DNA of 43,117 bases from contig NZ_MKJY01000560.1 of the NCBI RefSeq assembly GCF_001942465.1, forward strand, positions 1 to 43,117, written 5' to 3'. The stretch is from Actinomadura sp. CNU-125 (GTDB lineage Bacteria > Actinomycetota > Actinomycetes > Streptosporangiales > Streptosporangiaceae). The notes beneath the pieces were generated by a model. It did no database searches. It saw nothing but the letters and a program-made list of their open reading frames with translations, and was not told where the DNA came from. The position numbers and the translations under genes are program-made. Within the stretch, counting starts at the first letter, position 1; every line of letters starts with the position of its first letter. Positions 8,314 to 16,385 of the stretch are shown here, piece by piece.

Positions 8314-9567
8314 CTACTGGAGCGGGGGTCGGATGTAGGCGTGTCCGACGATGCTCGTCCCGTCGAGCGTCGCGGTCACCGTGGCGCTGTCGCCCCAGTC
8401 GGGTACGGGACCGACGGTCGTTCCGGTGAAGACGACCGAGGAGGCCCCCGCCGGGACGGTCACCTCCGCGGGTACTCGCAGCGACGGAACATCGCTGCTC
8501 AGCGTGACGGTGACGGCCTCGTCCGTCACGGTTCCGAGGTGCAGCGTTCCCTCGAAGGTCTGATCGGGGAAGAGCTCCCAGGGAAACTCGAGGGACTTCA
8601 GACCGGGCAGGACCCGGAAGGTGTGACTCCGCGTTCCGACGCCCTCCATCTCGGCGGTGACGGTGACGGGCCCGCTGATGTCGTTGTGAAGAAACGGACG
8701 CACGGTGATCGGTCCGCTCGTGCCTTCGTAGAGCATGCGGGGAGAGGGGACGTCGACGCCTTCGTCGTCCGTGGTGAAGGTGACCTCCACTCCGTCGTGG
8801 GGAATGGGCTCCGGCAGGTCGAGGGTCAGGCCGACGCCTCCCCCGCCGCGCGCGGTGTCGGGACCGGTGAAGCTCCAGTCCGCGTCGTACCTCCACGCCT
8901 TCAGAGTGACGACGGTGCTGATGCTCTGCCCCGGGAGGCTGGCAGTGACCGTGACCTCGGCGTCCTCGGGAATGCGGTCCGTCTCGCCGTACCTGCCGGC
9001 CACTCCGAGCGCGCTGCTCGGAATGGTGATCGGTTCTACCCGGAGGGCCTCGTGGTCGCTCTTCATGTCGATCGTCAACCCGCCCGCCGGGGCGGGTCCG
9101 TTCAGCCCTATGTTGACCGAGACGTAGTCGCCGCTGATGAGCGGTGAGACGACCAGGAATTTCAGCCCCGGCAGGAGCCCCAGCGGTTTGCTGACCTCAT
9201 GCCCGTGCAGCGACGCCGTGATGGCGACGTTGAACTCTCCGTAGATGTAATCCGGCTGATGCGTCCGGATGGGGAAGGCGGCTTCGGTCTCCCCCGCCGG
9301 GACGACGAGCCGCGGCGGCACGCTCACCCAGGAGGCGTCCGCCGACGCGAGGACGATCCTGACGGGCCAGGGCCCCGCGCAGTCCAGGCGGACCGTGCCG
9401 GTCGCCTCGGCGCCGGAACGTACCTTCTCCGCGGGCAGCACCACGTCCGCGATCTGCGGACGGCAGCCGGGTGCCGCCGGTACCTCGGCGTTCGCCGGTA
9501 CGGCGATGCCGAAGATCATGAGGACGGCCGCGACCACGACCGTCGGCAAAGCTCTTACCGAATTCAC
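8314..9567 (-). CDS. Secreted protein with four Ig-like tandem units, function unknown
   Basis: 417 residues. A Sec signal peptide (MNSVRALPTVVVAAVLMIF..., predicted cleavage after VPANA near residue 28) is followed by four beta-rich units of roughly 90-105 residues. The units share a pattern [VT(V/I)..S(D/A)...(L/V/W)(R/S)VP..(V/L).(V)P.G....F] and ends such as VTATL.G. LPGLKFL (near 129) and LPGLKSL (near 313) are clear repeats of one another. The sequence resembles extracellular Ig-like/BIG or Calx-beta style modules, but I recognise no catalytic motif, lipobox, sortase signal or membrane anchor. Base composition is visibly less GC-rich than neighbouring genes, and the upstream 150 bases are AT-richer, which suggests recent acquisition. 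Starts with GTG. Hypothetical adhesion or surface role only. Confidence 0.8.
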   Translation of the reverse strand: MNSVRALPTVVVAAVLMIFGIAVPANAEVPAAPGCRPQIADVVLPAEKVRSGAEATGTVRLDCAGPWPVRIVLASADASWVSVPPRLVVPAGETEAAFPIRTHQPDYIYGEFNVAITASLHGHEVSKPLGLLPGLKFLVVSPLISGDYVSVNIGLNGPAPAGGLTIDMKSDHEALRVEPITIPSSALGVAGRYGETDRIPEDAEVTVTASLPGQSISTVVTLKAWRYDADWSFTGPDTARGGGGVGLTLDLPEPIPHDGVEVTFTTDDEGVDVPSPRMLYEGTSGPITVRPFLHNDISGPVTVTAEMEGVGTRSHTFRVLPGLKSLEFPWELFPDQTFEGTLHLGTVTDEAVTVTLSSDVPSLRVPAEVTVPAGASSVVFTGTTVGPVPDWGDSATVTATLDGTSIVGHAYIRPPLQ

Positions 9568-9755
9568 TCCACGCTCTTCTCTCGCACTGCGCTATGCCCC
9601 GACCACAATGAGCAGCAAAGAGCGGGGAGTTCTTTCGCTAAGAACCGGGCCGACCGGCACGGGCATAGAACAGACGTTCGACTGAAATTGGGAAGATCAT
9701 AACGGCTCGTTCTTTGCACCGCCATCCCCATTCCGCCGGACACCGTGCGAGCCCG

Positions 9756-9784
9756 CGGGCCCGGCCGCGCGGCGGCCGGGCCCG
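9756..9784 (-). terminator. Terminator hairpin after the liv operon
   Basis: Perfect 13-bp stem (arms 9756-9768 and 9772-9784, core GGGCCCGGCCGC) with a three-base loop, six bases beyond the livK stop. It should end the livGFHMK transcript. Confidence 0.65.
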
Positions 9785-9789
9785 GGCGG

Positions 9790-11075
9790 TCACGGCTGGA
9801 CGGGGCCGAAGGTCTTGCGGGTGTCGATGACGTCGCCGAACAGGTGCCAGCGTTCGCCCTCGAACCGCATCATCTGCATCGACTCGATCGGGAAGCCGTC
9901 GCCCTCGCCGGTCTGCATCGTCACGCCGGGCAGCAGCATCGGGACCTCGACGTTCGCGAGGCTCCGCATCGAGTCGCGCAGCCCCTCGCGGGTCTTGCAC
10001 TCGGCGGCCTGCATCGCCTTGTGGAAGCTGCTCGCGACGGCCCAGCCGAACGCGTGGTACGGGACGGCCGGGTCCGCGTTCGGCACGTACTGCTTCATCT
10101 TCGCCTTGTAGAGCTTCATCTCCGCGTCGTTCGCCCACAGCGGGTCGTTCGGGTCCTTGTAGTACGTCGAGGACACGACGCCCTGGACGTTCTCGAACCC
10201 GACCGGCTTGAGCACCGTCACCGACGCGGCGACGTTGTTCACGATGTGCAGCGGGTTCCAGTCGGCGATCTTCGCGTCGGCGGCGAGGGCCTGCGAGCCG
10301 AACTTCGGCGTCGTCACGTTGAGGAAGACGTCCGCGCCCGACCCCGCGAGGTCGCGCATCTGCGGTTCGACGCTCGGGTCCGACACCTCGTAGCTCTCCT
10401 CCTGGACGATCGTGATGCCGCTGCCCTCGATCGCCTTCTTGAACCCGCCGAGGAGGTCCTCGCCGAAGTCGTCGTTCTGGAAGAGGACGGCGACCTTCGC
10501 GTCCGGTTTCTCCTGCTTGAGGTACTGCGCGTACACGCGGGCCTCGGAGACGTAGTTCGGCTGCCATCCGATCGTCCACGGATGCTTGGCGTCGGTGCCC
10601 CACTTCGACGCGCCGGTCGCCACGAACACCTGCGGCACCTTGCGCTGGTTCGCGTAGTCCCAGGTCGCGGTGGTCGACGGGGTGCCGAGCGTCTGGAACA
10701 GCGCGAACACCTGCTCCTGCTCGACGAGCCGGCGCGCCTCCTCGACGGCCTTCGGCGGCTGGTAGCCGTCGTCGCGGACGATGAACTCGACCTTCCGTCC
10801 GTCGATGCCGCCCTTCTCGGCGTTGACGTAGTCGAAGTACGCCTCGATGCCCTTCGGGATCGCGCCGTACGCCGACGCGGGGCCCGACAGCGGGTAGATG
10901 CCGCCGAGCTTCAGCGCGTCCGCGGTGATCCCGGTGGTCTGCTGGCCCTCGCACTGCCCTTCGGCGGTGCTCCCGCCGCCGCCCTCGTCGCGGCCGCCGC
11001 CAGCCCCGCCGCCGCGGACGCCAGCAGCAGCGCGACCGCCGACACCGCCGTCGTCCGTCCCATCGTTCGACGCAT
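9790..11075 (-). pseudogene. livK: Branched-chain amino acid/amide ABC transporter substrate-binding lipoprotein, frameshifted at the lipobox
   Basis: Periplasmic-binding-protein type 1 (LivJ/LivK-like) receptor. The signal peptide (MRRTMGRTTAVSAVALLLAS..., from ATG 11075 with GGAAGAGG upstream) and the mature protein (TTGITADALKLGGIYPLSGP... to KTFGPVQP) are in different frames. Inserting a single T in the GCGGCGGCCGCG stretch near 11005-11010 gives LAA-Cys, a perfect lipobox, and joins the frames into about 428 residues. The mature frame has no ATG/GTG before 10710, which would delete the first binding lobe, so the frameshift rather than an internal start explains the layout. The body is otherwise intact. 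Last gene of the liv operon. Substrate class is from family, not proven. Confidence 0.82.
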
Positions 11076-11079
11076 TGCG

Positions 11080-12117
11080 TCACCTCTTCCGGAGGATCTT
11101 GTCGGTCGTCCACGGCGCGAGGCGTCCCGGCAGCCCGGCCAGGCCGGTCGGGGCGACGTACATCACCGCGATGATCAGCAGGCCGAAGATGACCCCCGGC
11201 GCCGCCTCGTTGATGTCCTGGGAGAGGCTCGGCACGAACATCATGAACAGCCCGCCGAGCAGCGGTCCCGCGGCCGACCCGAGGCCGCCCACCACGATCG
11301 CGGCGAGCAGCGTGATCGACAGGTTGACGGTGAACGAGTCGGGCGAGACGAACCCGATCGTCCACGTGTAGAGGCAGCCCGCCGCGCCCGCGAACATCGC
11401 GCTCCACGCGAACGCGAGCCGCTTGTACGACGCGGGCTTCACGCCCATGACCTCGGCGGCCGTCTCGTTGTCGCGGACGGCGTGCAGCGCGCGCCCCACC
11501 CGCGAGCGCAGCAGGAACCGCACGATCACGATCGCGAGGACCGTCCCGGCGAGCGCCAGGAAGTACAGCCACTGGTCGGGGGCCAGGCCCGTCCACGAGG
11601 GCGGCGCGGGCTTCTCCAGCGTCAGCCCCATCGACCCGCCGGTCACCGACTCGAACCGCTTCAGCAGCGGCACCAGGAAGATCGCGATGGCCAGCGTGAC
11701 GAGCGCGAGGTACAGCCCCCGCAACCGGGTGGCGGGCACCCCGAGCGCCAGCCCGATCACGAACGCCAGCGCCGCCGCGAGCGGGAACGTCAGCAGGTAC
11801 GGGACGTCCCAGTGGTACATCATCGCGGCCGTGCCGTAGGCGCCCACCGCGAAGAACGCGCCGTGCCCCAGCGAGATCTGCCCGCCGTGCCCGACCAGCA
11901 GGTTCAGGCCGATCAGCGCGACCGCGTACACCATCACCATCGTCAGCTGGAACACCCGGAACGGGACCAGCTCGAACGGCGCCCGCAGCGCCACCAGCAC
12001 CAGCACGCCCAGCAGGATCGGACGCCAGTGCCGCACGGCGAACGCCGTCACCCGGTTACGCGCCGTCGGCCCGGCGGGGGCCTCGGCCGTCTTCATGTCG
12101 GTTTCCGTCCCGTTCAT
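11080..12117 (-). CDS. livM: Branched-chain amino acid ABC transporter permease
   Basis: Integral membrane subunit of 345 residues. An N-terminal cytoplasmic extension (MNGTETDMKTAEAPAG) precedes about nine to ten hydrophobic helices. Family blocks GLNLLVGHGGQISLGHGAFF, RLRGLYLALVTLA, the coupling-loop region RSRVGRALHAVRDNETAAEVMGV, and VVGGLGSAAGPLLGGL identify LivM. The ATG at 12117 overlaps the livH stop (ATGA, 12114-12117) and its stop is five bases before the livK ATG. It pairs with LivH to form the pore. The substrate could be leucine-type amino acids, urea or short amides, since this family includes all of these. Confidence 0.93.
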   Translation of the reverse strand: MNGTETDMKTAEAPAGPTARNRVTAFAVRHWRPILLGVLVLVALRAPFELVPFRVFQLTMVMVYAVALIGLNLLVGHGGQISLGHGAFFAVGAYGTAAMMYHWDVPYLLTFPLAAALAFVIGLALGVPATRLRGLYLALVTLAIAIFLVPLLKRFESVTGGSMGLTLEKPAPPSWTGLAPDQWLYFLALAGTVLAIVIVRFLLRSRVGRALHAVRDNETAAEVMGVKPASYKRLAFAWSAMFAGAAGCLYTWTIGFVSPDSFTVNLSITLLAAIVVGGLGSAAGPLLGGLFMMFVPSLSQDINEAAPGVIFGLLIIAVMYVAPTGLAGLPGRLAPWTTDKILRKR

Positions 12118-12995
12118 GCTCGCTCCACCACCGGACGTCCGAACAGGCCCTGCGGGCGCAGCAGCAGGACGGCGAGGATGATCGCGAGCGGGACGCCGAT
12201 CTTCAGGTCGGAGCCGATCGCGTCGACGTAGGCGCCCGCGAGGGTCTCGGCCACGCCGACGATCAGGGGGCCCGCGACCGCGCCGAGCGGGCTGTCGAAC
12301 CCGCCGAGGGTGGCCGCCGCGAACGCGTAGATCAGGACGCCGCCCATCATGTTCGGCTCCAGGAACAGCAGCGGCGCGACCAGCACGCCCGACACCGCGC
12401 CGACCGTCGCGGCCAGCCCCCACCCGAGCGCCAGCGTCCACCCGACCCGGATCCCGACCAGCCGCGCCGACACCGGATCGGCCGCGACCGCCCGCATCCC
12501 GAGCCCGATCTTGGTGTGCCGGAACAGCAGGTAGAGCAGGCCCATCACGCCGCCGATCACCGCGAGGATCCCCAGCGTCGAGTAGCCGACGCTGACCCCG
12601 CCCGCCCGCAGCGCGCCGTCCGGGAACGGGTTCGGGAAGTCCTTGATCAGGAACGACCAGATCCACCCGGCGGCGGCGTTGACGAAGATGAACAGGCCGA
12701 CCGTCACGATCACGATCGTCAGCTCGGGGGCGCCCTCCACCGGCCGGATGATCACCCGTTCGATCACCATCCCGCCGACGAACGAGATCGCGAGCGTCAG
12801 CATGAGGGCGAGCCAGAACGGGAGGCCCGCGTCGATGAACGTCCAGGCGATGTACGTCGCGAACATCGCGAGCTCGCCCTGCGCGAAGTTCACGATCCCG
12901 GTGAACCGGTAGATCAGGACGAGCGCGAGCGCGAGGCTCGCGTAGATGGCGCCGGCGCTCAGCCCGGCCACGCACTGCTGCAGGAAATCGGCCAT
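12114..12995 (-). CDS. livH: Branched-chain amino acid ABC transporter permease
   Basis: 293-residue inner-membrane permease. It opens with the family block CVAGLSAGAIYASLALALVL and YRFTGIVNFAQGELAMFATY, and carries the cytoplasmic coupling segment RHTKIGLGMRAVAADPVSARLVGI and AATLGGFDSPLGAVAGPLIVG. Eight or so hydrophobic segments are visible. The gene lies two bases downstream of livF and overlaps livM by four. Together with LivM, LivG, LivF and the lipoprotein it forms a complete HAAT-type importer. Confidence 0.94.
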   Translation of the reverse strand: MADFLQQCVAGLSAGAIYASLALALVLIYRFTGIVNFAQGELAMFATYIAWTFIDAGLPFWLALMLTLAISFVGGMVIERVIIRPVEGAPELTIVIVTVGLFIFVNAAAGWIWSFLIKDFPNPFPDGALRAGGVSVGYSTLGILAVIGGVMGLLYLLFRHTKIGLGMRAVAADPVSARLVGIRVGWTLALGWGLAATVGAVSGVLVAPLLFLEPNMMGGVLIYAFAAATLGGFDSPLGAVAGPLIVGVAETLAGAYVDAIGSDLKIGVPLAIILAVLLLRPQGLFGRPVVERA

Positions 12996-12997
12996 GG

Positions 12998-13717
12998 CTA
13001 GATCCGGTAGCCCAGGTACGACTGCGCGACCTGCTCGTCGGCCTTGATGTCCGCCGCCGACCCCGACAGCACGATCCGTCCGCTCTCCAGCACGTGCGCC
13101 TGCCCGGCGATGCCCAACGCCAGATGCGCGTTCTGCTCCACGACGACCACGGTGGTCCGTTCCTCCTCGTTGATCGATCGCACGATGCCGAACAGCTCGC
13201 GGGTGACCAGCGGCGCGAGGCCCAGCGACGGCTCGTCCAGCAGCAGCAGGCGGGGCCGCGACATCAGCGCGCGGCCGATCGCGAGCATCTGCTGCTCGCC
13301 GCCGCTGAGGCTCCCCGCGACCTGCCCCACCCGCTCGTACAGGACCGGGAAGTAGCCGTACACCCGCTCCAGGTCCGACTGGACGGCCGCGCGGTCGCGC
13401 CGCGCGAACGCGCCGAGCTTCAGGTTTTCCTCGACGGTCAGCGGCACGAACGTCCCGCGCCCCTCGGGCACGTGCGCGACGCCCCGCCGCGCGACGGCGT
13501 CCGGCGAACGCCCCGCCAGTGACGTCCCGTCCAGGCGCACTTCGCCACGGCCCTTGACCATCCCGCAGAGCGCGCGCAGCAGCGTCGTCTTGCCTGCACC
13601 GTTCGGGCCGAGGATGGCGCAGATGTCGCCCGCACCCACCCGCAGGCTCACGCCGTGCAGCACGCGAACGTCGCCGTAGCCGGCGTGGAGGTCGTCCACG
13701 GTGAGGAAGTCGGTCAT
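12998..13717 (-). CDS. livF: Branched-chain amino acid ABC transporter ATP-binding protein
   Basis: 239-residue ATPase. Walker A GPNGAGKTT (about residue 38), Q-loop region RGVAHVPEGRGTFVPLTVEE, signature SLSGGEQQMLAIGRALM, Walker B LLLLDEPSLGLAPL and switch region VVVVEQNAHLAL are those of LivF; AHVPEGR is diagnostic for LivF over LivG. Its start overlaps the livG stop by four bases and its stop is two bases from the livH start, so it is the second gene of the importer operon. Confidence 0.95.
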   Translation of the reverse strand: MTDFLTVDDLHAGYGDVRVLHGVSLRVGAGDICAILGPNGAGKTTLLRALCGMVKGRGEVRLDGTSLAGRSPDAVARRGVAHVPEGRGTFVPLTVEENLKLGAFARRDRAAVQSDLERVYGYFPVLYERVGQVAGSLSGGEQQMLAIGRALMSRPRLLLLDEPSLGLAPLVTRELFGIVRSINEEERTTVVVVEQNAHLALGIAGQAHVLESGRIVLSGSAADIKADEQVAQSYLGYRI

Positions 13718-14472
13718 GCCGCAGCCCCGAGGTACGCCTCGATCACCGCGGGATCTCGTTGGACTTCCTCCGGCGGCCCCTCCGCGATCTTCTTGCCGAA
13801 GTCGAGGCAGATGACCCGATCGCAGGTGCCCATCACGAAGCCCATGTGGTGCTCGACGACGATGACCGTCACGTCGAAGTCGTCCCGGATCGTCTGCAGC
13901 AGGTCGGCGAACTCCCCGACCTCTCCGTGGCTCAGGCCGTTGACGGGCTCGTCCAGCAGGAGCAACCGCGGTTTCGCGGCCAGCGCCCGGGCCAGCTCGA
14001 CCCGCTTCAGCGTGCCGAACGGCAGGCCCGCCGCCGGATGCTCCGCGACGTCCGTGAGGTCGAGCCGTCCGAGCAGGTCGGCCGTCTCGCCGCGCAGCCG
14101 GGCCTCCTCCCGCCGGACGGACGGGAGGCGCAGGCTCGCGCCGACGAACCCGGCCCGTCCGTGGTGATGGGCCCCGACCATGACGTTGTCCCGGACGGAC
14201 ATGCGGGCGAACAGGCCGAGGTTCTGGAACGTGCGGGCGATCCCGAGCCCCACGATCGCGTGCGGAGCCATCGCGAGCAGGTCGCGCCCGGCGTAGGAGA
14301 TCGCCCCCTCGTCGGCGTCGTACCGCCTGGTCAGACAGTTGAACAGGGTGGTCTTGCCGGCGCCGTTCGGCCCGATCAGCCCCACCATCTCACCGCGATC
14401 GACGGCGAACCCGACACCTCCCAGCGCGGTGATCCCGCCGAAGCGGACGGTGAGCTCGCGAACCTCCAGCAT
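13714..14472 (-). CDS. livG: Branched-chain amino acid ABC transporter ATP-binding protein
   Basis: 252-residue ATPase. It begins MLEVRELTVRFGGITALGGV; Walker A GPNGAGKTTLFNCLT; Q-loop LGIARTFQNLGLFARMSVRDN; signature variant LPFGTLKRVELARALA; Walker B LLLLDEPVNGLSHGEV; switch VIVVEHHMGFVM. The RTFQNL and VEHHM strings and the LPFG-type signature mark LivG. The ATG at 14472 has an exact AGGAGG eight bases upstream, ruling out the much longer in-frame upstream extension. First gene of livG-livF-livH-livM-livK; the promoter should lie within 14473-14600. Confidence 0.94.
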   Translation of the reverse strand: MLEVRELTVRFGGITALGGVGFAVDRGEMVGLIGPNGAGKTTLFNCLTRRYDADEGAISYAGRDLLAMAPHAIVGLGIARTFQNLGLFARMSVRDNVMVGAHHHGRAGFVGASLRLPSVRREEARLRGETADLLGRLDLTDVAEHPAAGLPFGTLKRVELARALAAKPRLLLLDEPVNGLSHGEVGEFADLLQTIRDDFDVTVIVVEHHMGFVMGTCDRVICLDFGKKIAEGPPEEVQRDPAVIEAYLGAAA

Positions 14473-14562
14473 CCGGCCTCCTGAACGGCGTTCTGTACAG
14501 GGGCCGTCAGCGTAAAATCCGCGCATACCTCGCACATTGGGCGTGAGAACCCAACCTGCGAC

Positions 14563-14586
14563 CGGGGAGTTGTCCGCAGAGAACAG
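14563..14586 (+). repeat. 24-bp intergenic motif, copy 1
   Basis: Contains GTTGTCCGCAGAGAAC and matches 23 of 24 bases with 29609-29632. Its core is an imperfect palindrome (GTTnTC, four bases, GAnAAC). It ends 15 bases before the TTG start of the 156-residue gene and lies in the divergent livG/hypothetical intergenic region. Function unknown; a shared regulator site is an inference. Confidence 0.6.
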
Positions 14587-14601
14587 CGGGGAGGAGCGCC
14601 G

Positions 14602-15072
14602 TTGAGCAAGACGGTGCCGGTGATCTTCGATGGCGCGATGTTCTGGGCGTACGACGTGGCGCTTGGAGTTCTCTTCGTCGAAGCGGCACGAGTCGGCGCG
14701 GAGACACCGGCGGCGTGGTGGCCGGATTTGGGGCACGATCTCCGCACGCACGCGTTGCTGGGCGGCAGTTCCGCGGTGCTCCTGGACGACTTCGACGAGG
14801 ACCGGCGGCAGGTGCTCCTGCACTGTGTCGTGGAGGCGGCCCGCCGGATCGAGGCCCGCGGCGGCGTGGACCGGGCCGAAGTCTCGACGTGGCCCGAACT
14901 GGAGGAGAGCGCGACCGGTTTCCTGCGCGGCGCGGAGCACGTCGACGCGGCTCCGCTCGTCGAGCTCGCAGAGGCCCTGGTCGCGCTCGCCGCCCGCGCT
15001 CTCCCTCCCGCCCCGGCGGGGCGGCACTGGTACTACGGGACTCCGGAGGGGCGGATGCTGCAAGGCGGATAG
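14602..15072 (+). CDS. Hypothetical protein (156 aa)
   Basis: Not recognised. The product begins MSKTVPVIFDGAMFWAYDVA and is acidic in the middle (LLDDFDEDRRQVLLHCVVEA), soluble, with alanine-rich helices near the C-terminus (AAPLVELAEALVALAARAL) and no signal peptide or membrane segment. The TTG at 14602 is supported by a GGGGAGGAG site seven bases upstream and by third-position GC bias over the whole frame. It is divergent from livG and its last 40 bases overlap the 3' end of the convergent small gene at 15033. The ORF seems genuine, but no function can be proposed. Confidence 0.6.
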   Translation: MSKTVPVIFDGAMFWAYDVALGVLFVEAARVGAETPAAWWPDLGHDLRTHALLGGSSAVLLDDFDEDRRQVLLHCVVEAARRIEARGGVDRAEVSTWPELEESATGFLRGAEHVDAAPLVELAEALVALAARALPPAPAGRHWYYGTPEGRMLQGG

Positions 15073-15386
15073 GGCGCGAACGTGCCGGGGAACAGCCGGG
15101 GCCGCAGAAGATCGTCGATCCGGTCGCCCGCCGTGCCCACGTCGCCGCAGGGCGCCACCCACTGGACGCGCAGTCCCGTGGACGACCGGAGGCAGTACCA
15201 CCCGTCCCGCACCGTCACCAGCGCACCGACCTCGCGGACCCCGGACCCGACGTAGACCCGCATGAGCGGCTCGTCGCCGGACCGAAGGCAGTGCCACCCC
15301 TTGCAGGTCAGCGCCGGTTCCAGCCGTTCGAGATGCCGCACGGTCGTCGCTCGTCTTCGTCGCGGCGGGACGATCGCGCGCCGCAC
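15033..15386 (-). CDS. Hypothetical protein with duplicated GW(H/Y)CLRS motif
   Basis: 117 residues from GTG 15386, the start that lies two bases after the stop of the upstream ATPase gene, implying coupling. The next in-frame GTG (15341) would give 102 residues. The recognisable part holds two copies of the same motif, KGWHCLRSGDEPLMRVYVGS and DGWYCLRSSTGLRVQWVAPC, suggesting two small beta modules. Several cysteines are present. No known domain was recognised. It is the third gene of the 16140-to-15033 operon whose middle gene is an anti-sigma-type ATPase, so a role in the same signalling unit is likely but unproven. Confidence 0.55.
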   Translation of the reverse strand: MRRAIVPPRRRRATTVRHLERLEPALTCKGWHCLRSGDEPLMRVYVGSGVREVGALVTVRDGWYCLRSSTGLRVQWVAPCGDVGTAGDRIDDLLRPRLFPGTFAPYPPCSIRPSGVP

Positions 15387-15388
15387 CC

Positions 15389-15829
15389 TCACGTCCCGTC
15401 CCGTCGCGCGACCTCGAACCACACGGTCACCGGACGCCCGTCGTCGTCGCCGACCTCGAAGCCCCAGCAATCGGACAGGCAGGCGACCATCGCCAGGCCG
15501 CGGCCGCACTCGGCCCACGCGTCCGACGCCACCACCTTCACGACCGGCAGCGACGCGGCCCCGCCGTCGTCGGTGATCTCGACCCGAACGCGGTGGACGG
15601 CCGTCAGCACCGCCACCTGCACGCCTCCGCCCGGACGCTTGCTGGCGGTGTAGCGAAGCGCGTTCGTCGCGACCTCGTCGACCATCAGGTCGACGTCCGC
15701 CAGGTCGAGCCGGTCCGACCCGAGCCTTTCGAACTCGCAGCGCACCCAGCGGCGCACCGCCCGGACGTCCACGCCCTCGCCGTCGCCGCCGGTGATCCGT
15801 CCGGTTGCCCGACCGTCCCAGCCCCTCAC
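15389..15829 (-). CDS. ATP-binding protein, RsbW/SpoIIAB-like anti-sigma factor type (HATPase_c)
   Basis: 146-residue GHKL ATPase. N-box LMVDEVATNALRYTASKRPG, G1 box VEITDDGGAA and G2 box ECGRGLAMVACLSDCWGFEV followed by VTVWFEV are clear. This is the short stand-alone form (AbaA-locus ATPases, anti-sigma regulators) that actinomycetes carry in many copies beside XRE-DUF5753/DUF397 genes. The GTG at 15829 overlaps the preceding gene's stop (GTGA) and begins just before the conserved region, so the long upstream extension of this frame is rejected. Expected to bind or phosphorylate a partner protein such as a sigma or anti-anti-sigma factor; no target is identifiable. Confidence 0.85.
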   Translation of the reverse strand: MRGWDGRATGRITGGDGEGVDVRAVRRWVRCEFERLGSDRLDLADVDLMVDEVATNALRYTASKRPGGGVQVAVLTAVHRVRVEITDDGGAASLPVVKVVASDAWAECGRGLAMVACLSDCWGFEVGDDDGRPVTVWFEVARRDGT

Positions 15830-16140
15830 CGTGTGCCCGCAGCCAGCGCGGACGCGGCGTGGCGCGTCCCGTCCGCGCCCGCCGGGTACCGGGCCGCCGC
15901 GCCCCAGACGTACGCCCAGCCGCCCCGCGCGTCCTGCACGACCGCGACGGCGAGCGGGCCACGTTCGTCCGGGACCGACAGCGCGACCTGCCCGCTGCTT
16001 TCGAGGACCAGCCGCGACGACCGTCCCAGCGCCACCAGCGCGAGCCCCAGGTCGGCGAGCAGCCCCGCCCGCCGGACCGTCACGTCCCACCCCGGCCGCC
16101 ACCGGTCCGGACGAGGCGGTGGATTCGCTACGTTGTTCAC
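15826..16140 (-). CDS. Hypothetical small protein of the ATPase operon
   Basis: 104 residues from GTG 16140 (VNNVANPPPRPDRWRPGWDV...). An AAGGGAG site lies nine bases upstream, making this a better start than the in-frame ATG at 16290. The sequence predicts a compact alpha/beta protein (RRAGLLADLGLALVALGRSS, LAVAVVQDARGGWAYVWGAA) with no membrane segment. Small proteins in this position are common next to RsbW-like ATPases in actinomycetes, but I cannot name the family. First gene of a three-gene operon with overlapping/abutting ends. Confidence 0.65.
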   Translation of the reverse strand: MNNVANPPPRPDRWRPGWDVTVRRAGLLADLGLALVALGRSSRLVLESSGQVALSVPDERGPLAVAVVQDARGGWAYVWGAAARYPAGADGTRHAASALAAGTR

Positions 16141-16170
16141 AGGTTCTGACTCCCTTGAAGTCGGTACCGA

Positions 16171-16208
16171 GGCCCCGGGCACGGTGGTGATGACACCGGC
16201 CCGGGGCC
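16171..16208. other. Strong hairpin in the divergent intergenic region
   Basis: GGCCCCGGGC (16171-16180) pairs with GCCCGGGGCC (16199-16208). Inside it CGGTG pairs with CACCG, giving about 15 base pairs, one bulge and a seven-base loop. It lies about 30 bases upstream of the small-protein GTG on the minus strand, so it could be a 5'-leader structure or a terminator insulating the divergent genes. The rest of 16141-16385 shows no gene. Confidence 0.5.
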
Positions 16209-16385
16209 GCTTATGTGGTGGCCGAAGTGGATGCTTGCCAGAACACCCCAAGCCCCGGCACACAAGGCCCGGTTTGCTCGAACCATCCACGGTCGATGAC
16301 CTTCCGTGGCAACCTGACTACAGGATGCGCGGTCTCAACGCCGATGGCAAGCCTCCATCGGAGAAATGCCAAAGGAGATTCACCA

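Noticed and set aside
9790..10710. Annotating livK as a 306-residue protein starting at GTG 10710
   Set aside because: That start removes the first lobe of the binding protein although well-conserved coding sequence continues upstream in the same frame to the lipobox.
14571..14580. Possible DnaA box (TTGTCCGCA) in the shared motif
   Set aside because: One mismatch to TTGTCCACA, a single isolated copy, and the second motif copy reads TTGTCCGCT. No replication genes or box cluster nearby.
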